Positions 34,495 to 45,983 of a DNA stretch of 64,000 bases are shown here, in pieces. The notes under the pieces are model-generated. The model did not search any database. It saw only the letters and a program-made list of their open reading frames with translations, and was not told the DNA's origin. The stretch's first letter is position 1, and every line of letters begins with the position of its first letter. The position numbers were made by a program, and so were the translations under genes. This stretch comes from Lactifluus volemus (lineage: Eukaryota; Basidiomycota; Agaricomycetes; Russulales; Russulaceae). The stretch spans positions 62,001 to 126,000 of the forward strand of contig WTXI01000024.1 in NCBI GenBank assembly GCA_022376515.1. Direction: 5' to 3'.

Positions 34495-35422
34495 GTTGTG
34501 GAAGCGGAAAATGTTGTTCACGTCGATGATAGTGCGAACCTCTAAGTTTATAAGCACAGGCGTGGCCATCTCCGAGGCTGAATGATGAGCCTTGGCACGA
34601 CCCCCCATGATCATGGTTCAATGAATGTCCATTACTGAGCAAGACACGCATGGCGAGATCATGATGCGCTGTATCTGCACCTGTTTCGGTCATGGTCATC
34701 GAAATGTGTGGTCAAGGAAATACCATTCATCGTCACTTGCGGATCAACCAGGGTTTAGCATTTATAATATGGGAATCTGTTGTCTTGCAAAGGTGATGCT
34801 GTAACTATAATGAGCTGGTCTGTTCACAAGGTCACGGTGATCAAGCGGAAAGTATTAGAACCATTTAAGACAGTCTGGGAACCATTACTGAACGGCTCTA
34901 AATGCATTTACGACTTGATTACTTATGATTGAACGTTGTCAAGAAACAGATATGATACAAAGGTCATCATACGTACAAAGGACCGCGTTTTGGAATAACT
35001 GATCGAAGCTAGCACGATTGGGTATTGCAAGCGTACTTGCTCATTAACGGGAGTTATCAGAAAACCTTGAATGAGAGAACCGGGATAGATCACAGGTCCT
35101 ATGGCAACAAAAGTCCGACGTTGGTTGATTTCAAGGCCCGTATTCAGTGGTACGGCACACTTACGCAATCCCCTCATGAGTATGGGGATACAAAGAAAAT
35201 AATCATGGGGGGGGTACGACAGAAGTACAGTAGGAAGAGTAGGCTTAGAAAGGCCGTAACCTTAAGCACTACCAGCGTTAGACTCCGTGTTAGCCTTGAA
35301 TTTGGCGCCCGCACGCTCAACAGGAGGTGGAGCGCTCGGCCCGTTATATTCCCACGCTGTGCAGGGCTATTAACTTGATGTGATCGAATTTTGTAACTTT
35401 CTCTGAGTCGCGGAGGCCGGCA
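34495..35422. other. Intergenic region upstream of TAN1
   Basis: About 930 bp with no supported gene on either strand. The final part will hold the promoter of the downstream THUMP protein gene. Confidence 0.4.
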
Positions 35423-36777
35423 ATGTCAGACCCTGCTAAGCGTCCTCGAGAAGGCGGTGAGAGATCCAGAAGGCGGTATCGCTCTGTGAGACGAACATTT
35501 ACCGCGTTTGCGCGGTTGTTTCGCGACGAAAAATAACCCCCCCTCCTTTCTGACGCGCATATCTTGTTTGCAGGATGGAACTCCCATCTGGGGCAAAAGG
35601 GCCATCGACGGGCCGGGAATTTGGGCTAGCTGTGTGAAGGGGAAGGAGAAACAGTCGGTTGGAGAACTATACGACCTGTTCGAAAGTGTGAGTTTTTTTT
35701 GTGCTTGGCTTGACCGTTGCAAAAAAAAATCGGGATCATCTCACCTAGTATGCCATTTTTGTCGTAGCTTGCCTCGGAGCTTTGGCCAGAGTCGGCTACT
35801 ACAGGCGGCAGTGGCAACGAGGAAGGGTGCAACAGTTCGGACGATGGCGCAATCGAGGAGGAATTGGACTTGGAGAAGCGAATCGCAACGGAGCTCGCTT
35901 CAATAACAAGGCCCCGGAAAGAGCAGAGATTCGGTGCGTCGCAAGCTAACCCGTCCTGCCTTAATTTCTGAGCCGGTAGCTATTGTTGATCACGCAGCAA
36001 ATTGTCAGACAAACACCCCTTGCGGTGCGGATACCGAGTTTATGATCTGATACCCCAATTATTGAGGACTCGTTCCTGCACAGTGATCTTCATCTCGTGC
36101 AAGGCACCCATAGATCCCGTAGCGCTCGTACTCAAACACATCGAGAATGTAACCAATACTGGAGTGACTCGCACAAGGTGCACGATCAACTTTTTTCTTT
36201 TCTCTGCTGCTTCCCGACCTATTACAGGTATACTCACCGTCTAACGCCGGTCGCAAATACATGTGTCGCGAACGCAGTTGAGATCACTTCGCTCGCTCGA
36301 CGTGTTCTAAAACCATTCATTGCGGGAAATCCGGACTCGGAATTCCGCGTACGTGATCATTCTTGTGTAATCTGAATTGATGCCGGAGTACGTGGCCTCA
36401 TGTCCATCACGTACGACAGTATAAGGTCGAACTCAAAGTCCGTAATCACAACACGCTCCCCAGGCAGACGATCATAGATGCCATCGTATCGTGCGTTCCG
36501 AGTGGATGGATTGTTGACCTCCAAGATGCCGAGGTCTTCATCCTTGTCGAAGTTTTCAAGGTGCTGCGCCTTTTGACAAACTCCCCTACATTGGCTCTGC
36601 TGAAATGTTTCTTTCTGGCAGAGCGTGTGCGGGATTGGCATTGTGAAGAACTATTACACTCATTTAAAATTCAATGTCATGGAGATTGCCAATTTGAAGA
36701 ACGCGGAGAGTAATAAGCTCGAAGGAGCAGGTCGGGTAACAGGAAAGGAATTTTCAGCCGTCGATCGTGAAGCGTAA
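35423..36777 (+). CDS. TAN1: THUMP-domain tRNA acetylation cofactor (TAN1/THUMPD1)
   Basis: Eight exons: 35423-35485, 35574-35687, 35768-35933, 35998-36024, 36084-36177, 36228-36348, 36420-36560 and 36622-36777. All introns are GT-AG and every junction keeps frame. The protein (about 290 residues) starts MSDPAKRPREGGERSRRRYR, has the DGTPIWGKRAIDGPGIWASC segment, an acidic linker (NSSDDGAIEEELDLEKR), then the THUMP domain: FISCKAPIDPVALVLKHI, TNTGVTRTRYTHRLTPVANT, VELKVRNHNTLPRQTIIDAI, VFILVEVFKSVCGIGIVKNY. The RYTHRL motif and the CGIGIV ending are typical of Tan1, which works with the Kre33/NAT10 acetyltransferase to form N4-acetylcytidine at position 12 of tRNA-Ser and tRNA-Leu. It is easily missed because the exons are short. 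No disruption seen. Confidence 0.93.
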
Positions 36778-37156
36778 CATAAGTTGTTTCTGGCAATATT
36801 GCCTTGTGAACTATAGCAGCTGTACTGTACTTAGTCCAATGGAGACAATGAGATCGCTTAAACCACAAGCGCCCTGCGCACCTGCGCTGCGTGCCGGTAT
36901 ATTGCTCGGCAATAACTGATAAGTTCGGCTGTCAGAGTTCTGTGACCATTGTGTGCCCTTTGTCGGTTGCGCTTGGTGCTGAGGTGGAGACTGTCAATCA
37001 AAGAAGTGCGATAATACTGTAAACCCCAAAATCGGTTTGTTCCGCCCAAAGAGCCGAGGTTGGTTGTTGTCCATCCCATCATCAAAAATACAAAAAAAAA
37101 TTAAATGCTTATCATTCTACCGACAAGCTGTTTAGGGCCAACTTGAACCTGTAGCA
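36778..37156. other. Intergenic, promoter of the capping-protein gene
   Basis: A 380-bp gap between two plus-strand genes. No coding signal; it ends in an A-rich segment (37085-37105) ahead of the start at 37157. Confidence 0.45.
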
Positions 37157-38488
37157 ATGGATACCGTCTCGTCGATGCTAGATCTCATGCGGCGGCTCCC
37201 GCCCACGAAGATCGAAGAGAATGTCGAGTTGCTCATGCAGATCAGCCCTGACTACGCTGACGATCTATCGAGCAATGTGGACCAGCCACTCAAATTACGC
37301 GTAGACCGTGCGACAGGCAAGGAATACCTCGCTTGCGTGTACAATCAGGACGGCGAGAGTTTCAGGTACGTTTGTTTGCTTGCTTGCTTGTGCGCCGCCT
37401 CGTTGCCTTGGCTGCGTCTTTTCCCGCCCGTCCATTTCACGTTCGCGGTCTCGGGCTGGACGGGCGTTGATGATTGCATATCGTTAATGATGGATGGTTC
37501 ATTCAGATCGCCTTGGTCAAACGAGTATGACCCGCCTTCGGACGACGGGCCTGTGCCCCCGCCAAAGCTACGCAAGTTGGAGATTGCAGCGAACGAGGCT
37601 TTCGATACGTATCGAGAAATGTGCGCCCCCCCCCTCCTTCCTCCGTCTAGTTCACACACTCTATCTAACTTTTTTTTTTGTATCATCTCACTAATCTAAT
37701 CCGGGTCCCCCAACCATCTCCCCTCACACCGCCTACCTTATGCGATAAATCGTTTTTGCGCGGGGCGATGCGATGGACTATTAATGCAGGTACTTCGAAG
37801 GCGGCGTGTCCTCTGTCTTTCTGTGGGATCTCGATGATGGCGGTTTTGCTGGCGTCGTGCTTTTGAAGAAGAGTGCGTATGTCTCGTTTTTCGTTGAGAT
37901 CACCACAATCAAACAGTTTTTTTTCTCTATCGACAACGCTGGACTTTGACGTGGTGACCATACTCACCCCCTCCGGTGGAATTTCCAATCTCCAGGTCTC
38001 ACGCCGGCGTCTCCCTCGGAGCCCTCGGGTAGCTGGGACTCGATCCACGTATTCGAAACGTTGGAGCGCGGGCGCCAGGCACACTACAAACTCACTTCGA
38101 CGATCATGCTCCAGCTCGTCACACGCCGGGGAAGCGCCGAAATTTTCCTGATGCCAAGGATCAAACGCCGTGGAAGCATGATGGAGAAATCAGTCTGAGC
38201 GGAAGTATGACTCGGCAGGTGTGTTTCACTTTGTGAGCAAAAAGACCCACACAATTACCGCACTCATAGACGGAGCAAGACCACCCGGTGCAGGATGCGA
38301 CATCCCATGTACAAAACGTTGGGAGGATGGTCGAGGATATGGAAATCAAGATGCGCAATTTGCTGCAAGAGGTTTACTTTGGCAAGACACGTGATGTTGT
38401 TCACGATCTCCGAAGTCTGGACGATCTTGAGAAGACTCGTAAACAACGGGAGCTTCAGAAGGAGTTGGTTGGCTTCATCAAGCGATGA
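37157..38488 (+). CDS. CAP2: F-actin-capping protein subunit beta (apparent one-base frame break)
   Basis: Five exons: 37157-37365, 37507-37620, 37790-37872, 37996-38218 and 38270-38488. It starts [20 protein letters not shown] and contains the CapZ-beta signature [10 protein letters not shown], then [51 protein letters not shown] and the C-terminal [20 protein letters not shown], ending in KELVGFIKR, the region carrying the actin-binding tentacle. Capping protein is an alpha/beta heterodimer that blocks barbed ends of actin filaments and is part of dynactin. In exon 4 the frame breaks at 38147-38148 (TTTTCCTGATG): one more C would give [15 protein letters not shown]. Since the gene is highly conserved on both sides of this point, a lost base in a CCC run of the assembly is likely. 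Intron 2 is unusually long for this window (about 169 bp). Confidence 0.93.
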
Positions 38489-38707
38489 AAGGAGTAAATA
38501 GCTGTTTAGTCAAACTGTTGTCTACTTGATGCATACGATATATTGTTTTTATCTGATGATCGGAACATTCATACGCGTATAGCGACGTCGCTATACAGAA
38601 CACAATTGGCTGTCATAATCAATTCAGTAGCAATCATTGGCGCTCAAAAGGCGCTACGCCCCGGGTGCATTGGTGGCGCCACTACAGTCGCATACCGCAA
38701 AGGGTGA

Positions 38708-39512
38708 TCACGATCGTAGCTGCGCATCGGCTATCGGGTTTGAGTGAATGGTTACCTGTTGTCCGGTGGGATGAATTCCGCCAAATTAGGAGGGGTAAGC
38801 AGAGCACGGCGTACATGGGAGAGTTTGATCTCGGACAAAGGCCGGTTCTTATTGTTGACTGGAACACGTTCCATGGCGTCGAGCGTGGACTCATGGCCAT
38901 CTATCACCTTGCCAAATATGGTATATTTGGAATCTAAATGGGCTTGTTTGGCATACGCGATGAAGAATTGGGACTTGTTTGTGTCTGGACCAGAATTTGC
39001 CATTGCAACGACGCCACGGGCATTGAACTAGAGGCAATGAATGATGGGGGAGTCAGAGACGCGCAAGGCGCTCCGAATAGGGATTGGAAAAATAAATAAT
39101 TTAGGATATACCTTTAAGGTGGAGCGGATTTCATCTGGAAACGGCTTTCCCCAAATTGATTGGCCGCCTTTGCCGGTGCCGGTCGGATCACCGGTTTGAA
39201 TCATGAAGCCTTTGATGTTCCTGTGAAACAAACAGTCGTCGTAATAGTTTGAAGCACAGAGTGCCAAGAAGTTCTTCAGAAGAGTGATGTAGCGATATTA
39301 AAAAAAAAAAAAACTAGAATTGGTACCTGTGCTGTTTTTGGAACTGCCTCACAAAAAATTTCGATCTGAAGGAAGGGATGATGAGATGATGGATGGGTGT
39401 GTAAAGACTTGATGCAAACCTTGAGATCACCATGGGTTGTGTGTAGAGTGACAGACTAAAAGGGAAGATAAAAAAAAACAAACCAGGGACAGAGGGAAAG
39501 AAAATGTACCAT
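38708..39512 (-). CDS. Cyclophilin-type peptidyl-prolyl isomerase, PPIL3-like
   Basis: Multi-exon gene on the minus strand. The start codon ATG (39510-39512) is alone in its exon; after a short intron it continues [16 protein letters not shown], then [90 protein letters not shown] and, through a last intron, [15 protein letters not shown] ending at 38708. Catalytic positions are conserved ([16 protein letters not shown]), and the His in KQAHLD replaces the Trp of cyclophilin A, as in PPIL3/CYP10 proteins. The length (about 165 residues) fits a single-domain enzyme. PPIL3-type cyclophilins are spliceosome-associated in animals. The gene is convergent with the capping-protein gene, 219 bp apart. 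Confidence 0.9.
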
Positions 39513-39711
39513 CGGGCTATGCTACTAGCATGATATGAATGTTGATGGATGATGATGATGATCGTAGTCAAGGATGTAGGGTTTAGGCATTCACGTGATC
39601 ATTTAAACGTAATGATAACTAATTTTAATTAAGTGATTTGCCAAACCCCTATTAAACACACCCCGACGTCTCTGTCTCTCCTTCCCCTGCCCTTCCCACC
39701 TCTCTCTCCCC

Positions 39712-41703
39712 ATGCTTCACGCTCGTCGTCCTCCCTCTGTATACTCACAGGAAGACCCCCTCTCCTTCGCTGTTCGTCCTCCTGATGTAGAGACTGACAT
39801 GGAGCGCCGGGTACGGATCCAGAGAGAAGTCGACGCTAAACGTATCTCGGATATAATCGACGAGCAACTTAAAATCGACAGAAGAAATTTTGAGAGGTCT
39901 AAGCAGGACGTCCGAGTACGTTTTCCCTTCCTCCTTATACCGAGCCTCCCTCCCTCCTCTTTTATCTTCCTCTTTTCCTCTCTCGTACTTATTATACCTT
40001 TTCATCAATTAGCTCCTCCTGCTGGGTCAGGCCGAATCCGGAAAGTCCACCCTCCAGAAACAGTTCCAACTCATGTATCGTCCCGATTCGCTTGACCAGG
40101 AACGCGCTTCCTGGCGCACAGTTGTCTATTTCAATATCGCTCGTTCGGTTAAGCGCATTTTAGAATCTCTCGAGTCCCACGGCGATATATTTGACGAGGA
40201 CAGCCCCGATAATACCGGCGACCTCGCTTACAGTTCAATCTCTTCCAAACAAACTCTCGAAGATCGCATCCGTCAAGACGTCGAGGACTCACCCCCTCGT
40301 TCATACCCTTCTCCCATGTCTTCCGAGACCCAGAAGCAGATCGCCACCCTTAGGTTACGTCTCTCTCCCCTTGTCGCCGCAGAGCATACACTCGCAGATA
40401 GACTCAGCGGCGGTGTCCGTGTCTCTGGCTCAGGCAAGGGCGGTGTCTTTGTGCGTCACGGTTGGCAAACAAGGTCTACCACACGCAATGGCCCCTCCCC
40501 TTCTCGTTCCCGTGATGGCTCTGGAGCCAGTCATGTCCTCGCGAGCCCTGCCACTGAGGGTGTAAACCTTTCCGAGGCCATCGAGGAGGTGGGCAGGATT
40601 CTTGACGCCAGTAAAGAAGACGTCAAAGCGCTTTGGCGATCAGACGTTGTACAAAAGATGATCAGACGTAGGCGGCTCCGCTTGGAAGAATGGGCAGAAT
40701 TGTACGTTTCTTTTCGCATATACGCGATAAAAGACCCTGATTTGCCCTATGCCAGCTTCCTGGGCGATATTGACCGTGTTGCTGCAAGAGACTACGTTCC
40801 TAGCACTAGTGAGAAACGGGTTTTTCCTTTTTTTATTCCTCGGTTCCTGATTGGCGTAGATGACATTCTCCACGCTCGCATTCAGACAATGGGCGTTGCG
40901 GAACACCTTTTTGAAGTTCCCCTGCATGGAGATCCGTCACCTGGCATCTCTTCGACGTAGGTGGCGCACGAGGACAACGGCATTGCTGGGTGCCTTACTT
41001 TGATGAGGCCAACGCCATCATCTTTGTTGCGCCAATCAGTGCGTTTGATCAGGTGCGCAATTGCAGCAACCTTTTACGCAAGGATGATGAACAAAGGCGC
41101 TGTTAACAGTATCTGGAGGAGGATCCGCGGACAAACAGGATTGATGACTCACTTCAGCTATTCACTGCTATATGCTCGAATCAACTCTTGAAGAACATTC
41201 ATTTGGTTCTTTTCTTGAGTAAGTCGTGGTGGTGACCTGCAGCGCAAGTACTTTTTTTTCACGCACAATAGACAAGACAGATGTGTTACAAAACAAACTG
41301 GCCACCGGCGTGCGTGTCAGCAAATAGTGAGTAACCATCGTCGTCGTCACAAATTACTCACTCATGCCGTCTCACAAAGCATTACATCCTATGGCAATCG
41401 AGCCAACGACTACGAAACCGTTGTCAACTACTTTCGCGCGCACTTTTTGCAAGTCCACAGGAAGAATAATGAAAAGAAACGAGTTCTTTATTCCCATTGA
41501 CGAATGTGGTGGTAAGTTTAAGAGATGACTTGTTGGCTCGCCCATTGGCTCACATAGATTAGGATATCAAAACTACACGCAGCATCATCGCCAACGGTAC
41601 GAATATGAAATTGAACGATCTCCACCAGTCATTAACTCATTTATTTTTCTAGTTCGGGACTCTATATTCAGGGATTACTTGAAATCTGCCGCTCTCGTCT
41701 GAG
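39712..41703 (+). CDS. Atypical heterotrimeric G-protein alpha subunit (two apparent frame breaks)
   Basis: Multi-exon gene. Exon 1 (from MLHARRPPSVYSQEDPLSFA) ends in the alpha-N helix RNFERSKQDVR; after an intron comes the P-loop LLLLGQAESGKSTLQKQ. The helical domain carries a ~150-residue Ser/Gly-rich insertion (about 40200-40560), typical of extra G-alpha proteins in mushrooms. Switch I retains the Arg (LHARIQTMGV); switch II reads FDVGGARGQRHCW, so Ala stands where most G-alphas have the catalytic Gln. Later motifs are FLNKTDVL (NKxD), and a VVDIKTTRSIIANVRDSIF ending LKSAALV. Two frame breaks occur: near 40934-40936 (a base missing before TWHLFDVGG) and at 41497-41498 (TT for TTT, before TNVVD). 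Both are single-base losses in otherwise conserved sequence. Introns are GT-AG. It lacks an obvious N-terminal MGxxxS myristoylation site. Confidence 0.92.
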
Positions 41704-42364
41704 GTACAAACCGTGATATTCTATTGCTGTGCCTCTGTTCTTTCTTAATCGTGCGTTGAAATGGTCCGAGGGACCTCTTGTATCCGTACGCTTTTTGGAC
41801 TTGGGTGTAATGGCCCGGACCTTTCTCGACGCCGCATTCCTGTACCAACACCTTCTCTGTAATCACCAAGTGTTTATTCTGGTTCTACCCAAGCTGTACT
41901 CTTTGCATTCTCTCGTACATGTCCTCATACATGCATTATGTTATTTGCCGCACTATGTGGATCATTGGCACTATCAGCTTACTCATCTGAAGGACCTGTC
42001 ACCTGTCCGAGTCGATGATCCTTGATCGAATAGTTGATCCTTCGCGATTTAATCGATTCAGGGTTACATGTGTTGTTCCTGTGGCGCCCTCGCACAGGGC
42101 ATTGATCCAACATCTCATCTGCCGTCCTCTGCCGTCGGGTATAGGGTACAAGTTATATATTCCAGGACGCGAGACATGCGGACCAAGCCAAAGAAAGTGT
42201 CATGCAAAAAAGGGAGGCGGGGACCAAACTAGCAAGCAATTTACTCAGATTGGACGTAATTTCGTTTGGCACCCAATCCCTATCCCTACTCGACAACTAC
42301 CGGAGATCCGACCCGATCTTCTACAGACGGAGCGACTTTGACCCATCACACCGATCCCTCTTTG
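41704..42364. other. Intergenic between convergent G-alpha and ASA1 genes
   Basis: About 660 bp of 3' flanking DNA for both convergent genes. No open frame with conserved character; no repeat was noticed. Confidence 0.45.
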
Positions 42365-44211
42365 TCATTCATCAGTGGCGGTGGCGGTCGACGTGACGTT
42401 TCTCGCGTTGAAATCCATCAGTGCCCACACGGCAACACGTCCATCCTTTCCACCGCTTACTAGCCACCGCGAACGGCGTACTTTTTCCTCTGCACTCATT
42501 TCGTCGTCGTCGTCGTCGTCGTCTCATCGCTGCTGCGGTCAACGGTATCATCACGATCGCGGTCATATCCGGAAACGGGACCGGTGCTAGATCTGGAGTG
42601 GTCCGTTTCACTCGTATCTGCGGTGCCGACATCCGGATCGCGTCGGCCTTCTCCTGATCCTCCTGTCCCTGCTCCGTTGCCGCCACAACCCGTTTGGCCG
42701 TGACAGCGAGTTGGCGATGGACACGCGTGGGCAAATGCGAGCGTTTGCACCGCACCCTTGTGGTAGATCAGCGTGCCAAGTGGTTTGAACGACTTTGTGG
42801 AGAAGAGCCGCACGCTAATATGAGGGAGGAAGGGGAATTTATTTTTTTGATTTCGTTTTTTTATTTATTAGTTGTAGGACTTACCGACCATCCCAGCCTC
42901 CGATTGCACACACCCGGCCGCCATCGTGGAGTGAAACGGCGTTGTTACCCGGGTGCTTTGTTCGGTATACTGTCCCCGAGGACTCTAGGTTCGAACTTAG
43001 ATCCACCTGTAGTTCTCGGAGGAGTCCGATACGAATTTAGAGGTTTTACATCTAGTTAGCACGTACGTTCATGTCGTATCGGCCAACGAGGTGGTCTGCC
43101 GAGACGGACAGGGCGATTGAGCGGTCCAACGCAATCGCTGTCGCCATGACTGCAGCCCCGTGTATACTAAGAAAGAAGAGCGTTATCGCTAAATAGTGTA
43201 TGGAACGCACCAGATTCGACGTGGAGTTTGAGCGACCAAACGCACTGCCAGCCCACTCCTTCTATTGACCGTTCCCTATCAACCTCACGATATCGCCATA
43301 GTTTTACACTGCCGTTCTCATAAGATGCGATCAGAGATAGGGCTCTATCGGCCACCGTGGTTGCATTGCTGCCGCGCGCGGGAAGGAGGTGCATCGACAT
43401 GATTATCCCTGCGAGGATCCACTGACTGATTTGGATCATGAATGAGATGGTGGTTGCCCCATACCTGTTGGGTTCTTAACCCCTCTACCATCAGACCCGG
43501 GGATTGTGGGTGCATCCAATCTGCCTTTCCCTATCGCTGCATGTATCCTCTCCAGAGATGGAAGAGTCCATATATCGGCCTAAAAGTTTTATTTCAACCA
43601 CGTTACGGTTCTTTTACAGAAAGAAGGCTAAGCGCTTGCCAGTGAGGAGTCTACGAGATTCGGAAGGGCAACTAGGGCCGCACCCCGCGTCTGCGAGTAC
43701 GATGAATGTCGTAGTACACCATCATCGGTCGGTAAAAGGGAGAACCGGCAGAAATTGAGCGCGTTGACGTCTAGCGAGTAACCCAGCTCGGGTTCCAGTG
43801 ACCCAGGGACTGTGGCTGATCCGCCCACGTTCGATGGGGGGTGCGAAGGACGATTCCATACATGTAACTTGTTGTCACGACCGTGGCTTTTGTTTAGCGA
43901 AGAGAGAGTAGAAACAATAAAGACATTAAAATAAAAAAAACAATTGTGTCAGAACAAAATGGTCAAGTCAACACACAGACGGACGTGATGACGTGTCTCC
44001 CCCACTCTTCTACTCCCAAGAGGCCGGTCGTGTGAGCCCTCCAAGAAGCCAAGGAACGGAGTGTCCTCGTAGAAGTGATCACAACTAAACCTGAAAGATC
44101 GCCCGAGTATATACGCTCATTATCACCGGAGACAAACAACGCGTTGATAGGTGAATGGTGCGATCGTATTATGTGCAGTGGCGGCGGGGCTGAAGCGAGC
44201 GAGGAGGACAT
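42365..44211 (-). CDS. ASA1: WD40 protein, ASTRA-associated protein 1 (ASA1)
   Basis: Multi-exon gene from ATG 44211 (MSSSLASAPPPLHIIRSHHS) to the stop at 42365-42367. WD-type blades are visible in order: SPINALFVSGDNERIYSGDL, VVITSTRTLRSLASWRAHT, GRDNKLHVWNRPSHPPNVG, FSLLPTDDG followed by RGAALVALPNLVDSSL, ADIWTLPSLERIHAAIGKG, LIASYENGSVKLWRY, GRVCAIGGWDGRVRLFSTKS, TLIYHKGAVQTLAFAH, and finally RWLVSGGKDGRVAVWALMDF. The overall pattern matches Asa1, a subunit of the ASTRA complex with Tra1, Rvb1/2 and Tti proteins, working on assembly of PIKK kinases and chromatin. One intron (43580-43639) starts GC (CTG followed by GCAAGC). Near the end, an acidic (GAC)n run at about 42499-42520 changes frame relative to the upstream exon, so the repeat length may be wrong by one base. 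Confidence 0.85.
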
Positions 44212-45983
44212 TAAAACCAATTACAAAGTTCGAAATCACCGTTGACGGCGGAACTCAGAGCTTAAAAGTACGCAGCCACAAGTCTTGAATGTTTTTACCG
44301 CCCCTCTCTAATATTTTGTAGCTTCCCCTTCTTCCAGTCTCTCATCTTCCGGTGGGTGCCCCTTTTCCATAACGTCATACTGAGGAGCGCGTGTGCTTTG
44401 AGATAGGGTAAGATAGATACTCAGTTCCTGATGCGCGAGACGCTTATTAGTAGATTGATTGTCGACCAGACATCCGCTTGATGTGGACACTGATGCACTT
44501 GAATAAGCACCTCACGATCCATCCGGCTGTCCGAGGACGATGTTCTCGTGCGAGCTAACGTCAACTTTTACCTCTGATGCAGAGTGACAAATAGTCTCGA
44601 GCGTACTACAAAATCTACTATTGGATCCTCTGGACAACTGTTCAATTATTCGGTGCGTCCAGTGTATATCCATCAATGAGAGGTGACAACGTATCGACAT
44701 CTCAGTGTTCGGAAACTAGTTGATGAGACATGACAATGCTGGGATGTTAGAAAGCTGAGTAGGCCCGTAGTTGAACGATTAATGTAATAAATCGCCCAAC
44801 ACGCACCCGCTCGGATTGACTTCATCTAATCATGCTGTTGGGTCCGTCAGCTGTTGCCCAAGCCCAGGAGTACATAAGAGAGGGAGGGGGTGTGCGTGCG
44901 TTTACTAATAGCTCGCAACGCAACTCGAAATTCCTGACGAAAGCGCGAGGGCGGTGACAGCTGATCCGATCTCGTTCGATACAGGCGAGATGAACCCGCT
45001 TGCTGGACTTTCCGATGGGAAGCTGAAGCTCTGCAAGCATATTTTTTATCAACGACGTCCGGGCACCCTAGCAAGTTGAGGGTTTCTGTCTTCGTTCCCA
45101 TCTGCATGACGAGGTTTTTATATATTAATCAAGTGACAACGTGAAAGACAATTTATGTGTGTTGTGTATGATCGACGGACGTTGGAAAATGTGAATGAAT
45201 AACCCTCCCTATCAAGGCGCCCTCCAAGTTGGGTTTAAGTTTTACATAACGACGAGTCGCAGAATATCGGTTCGAACACGATGTTCCCGGATAAGTGAGA
45301 GCAAAAGGAATTTTGGTGAATTATTCACCGTTACGTTCGAGCAAACTAGCTCAAATCCGCTGTCCCGAAACGATCAACACAGAGTCAACCTCGTCCGCAG
45401 GCGAGCCTGGCGTTGTTGTAACATTGCAACTGTGGACACCAGGCAAGGAGGCATATTTATGATGAATAAAGACTATTGTTGAGCAAACTTTCGTGATTTC
45501 TGAGCCCACAGCCTACCCGCGGTCAGCACTGATAACTTGATGCCGTGGAACTCACGTGAGACAGTCTTGGTTCGGAAACGAGGATGCGAGAAAAATGTGT
45601 TGTTATAACGTGTGATATATGAGCTCTCGCAAGCGAGTGTGCGTATATGTTACATGCGCATCGACAGGGAAATCAAGTGCTACAACAGCAGCCAAGGTTT
45701 TAAAACGGTCCAAAATGCGAATCATCAAGAGACGCCGGACATAAAAGGGGTAAGGGTATGCATGTGACGCATCTGGAACTGCTGCAAGTAGCGATTCCAG
45801 CGACAAACGTAATTGAGGTGACGCAGAGATATAGCGTAAAAAATCGCGACTTGCGCATCGAGTAGAGCAGATGTTGAATGCAGACGAAAGGCGTTTTGCA
45901 TTCCGGCTGCAGGACTTGTCTGGTGCGGTAAAAAAAAAAAACCATCAAAAAAGAGCGAGTTTTGTTTGTTTTTATAAAGAAAT
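44212..45983. other. 1.8-kb region without a supported gene
   Basis: Only short open frames with no recognised motif on either strand. The 44212-44500 part must include the ASA1 promoter. The rest could be long 3' flank of the SH3 gene or contain an unrecognised small gene. Confidence 0.4.

Noticed and set aside
42490..42520. Arg-, Thr- or Asp-repeat protein from the (CGT)n tract
   Set aside because: It is a trinucleotide run inside the ASA1 gene; only the acidic reading continues into the conserved RWLVSGGKDGR exon.
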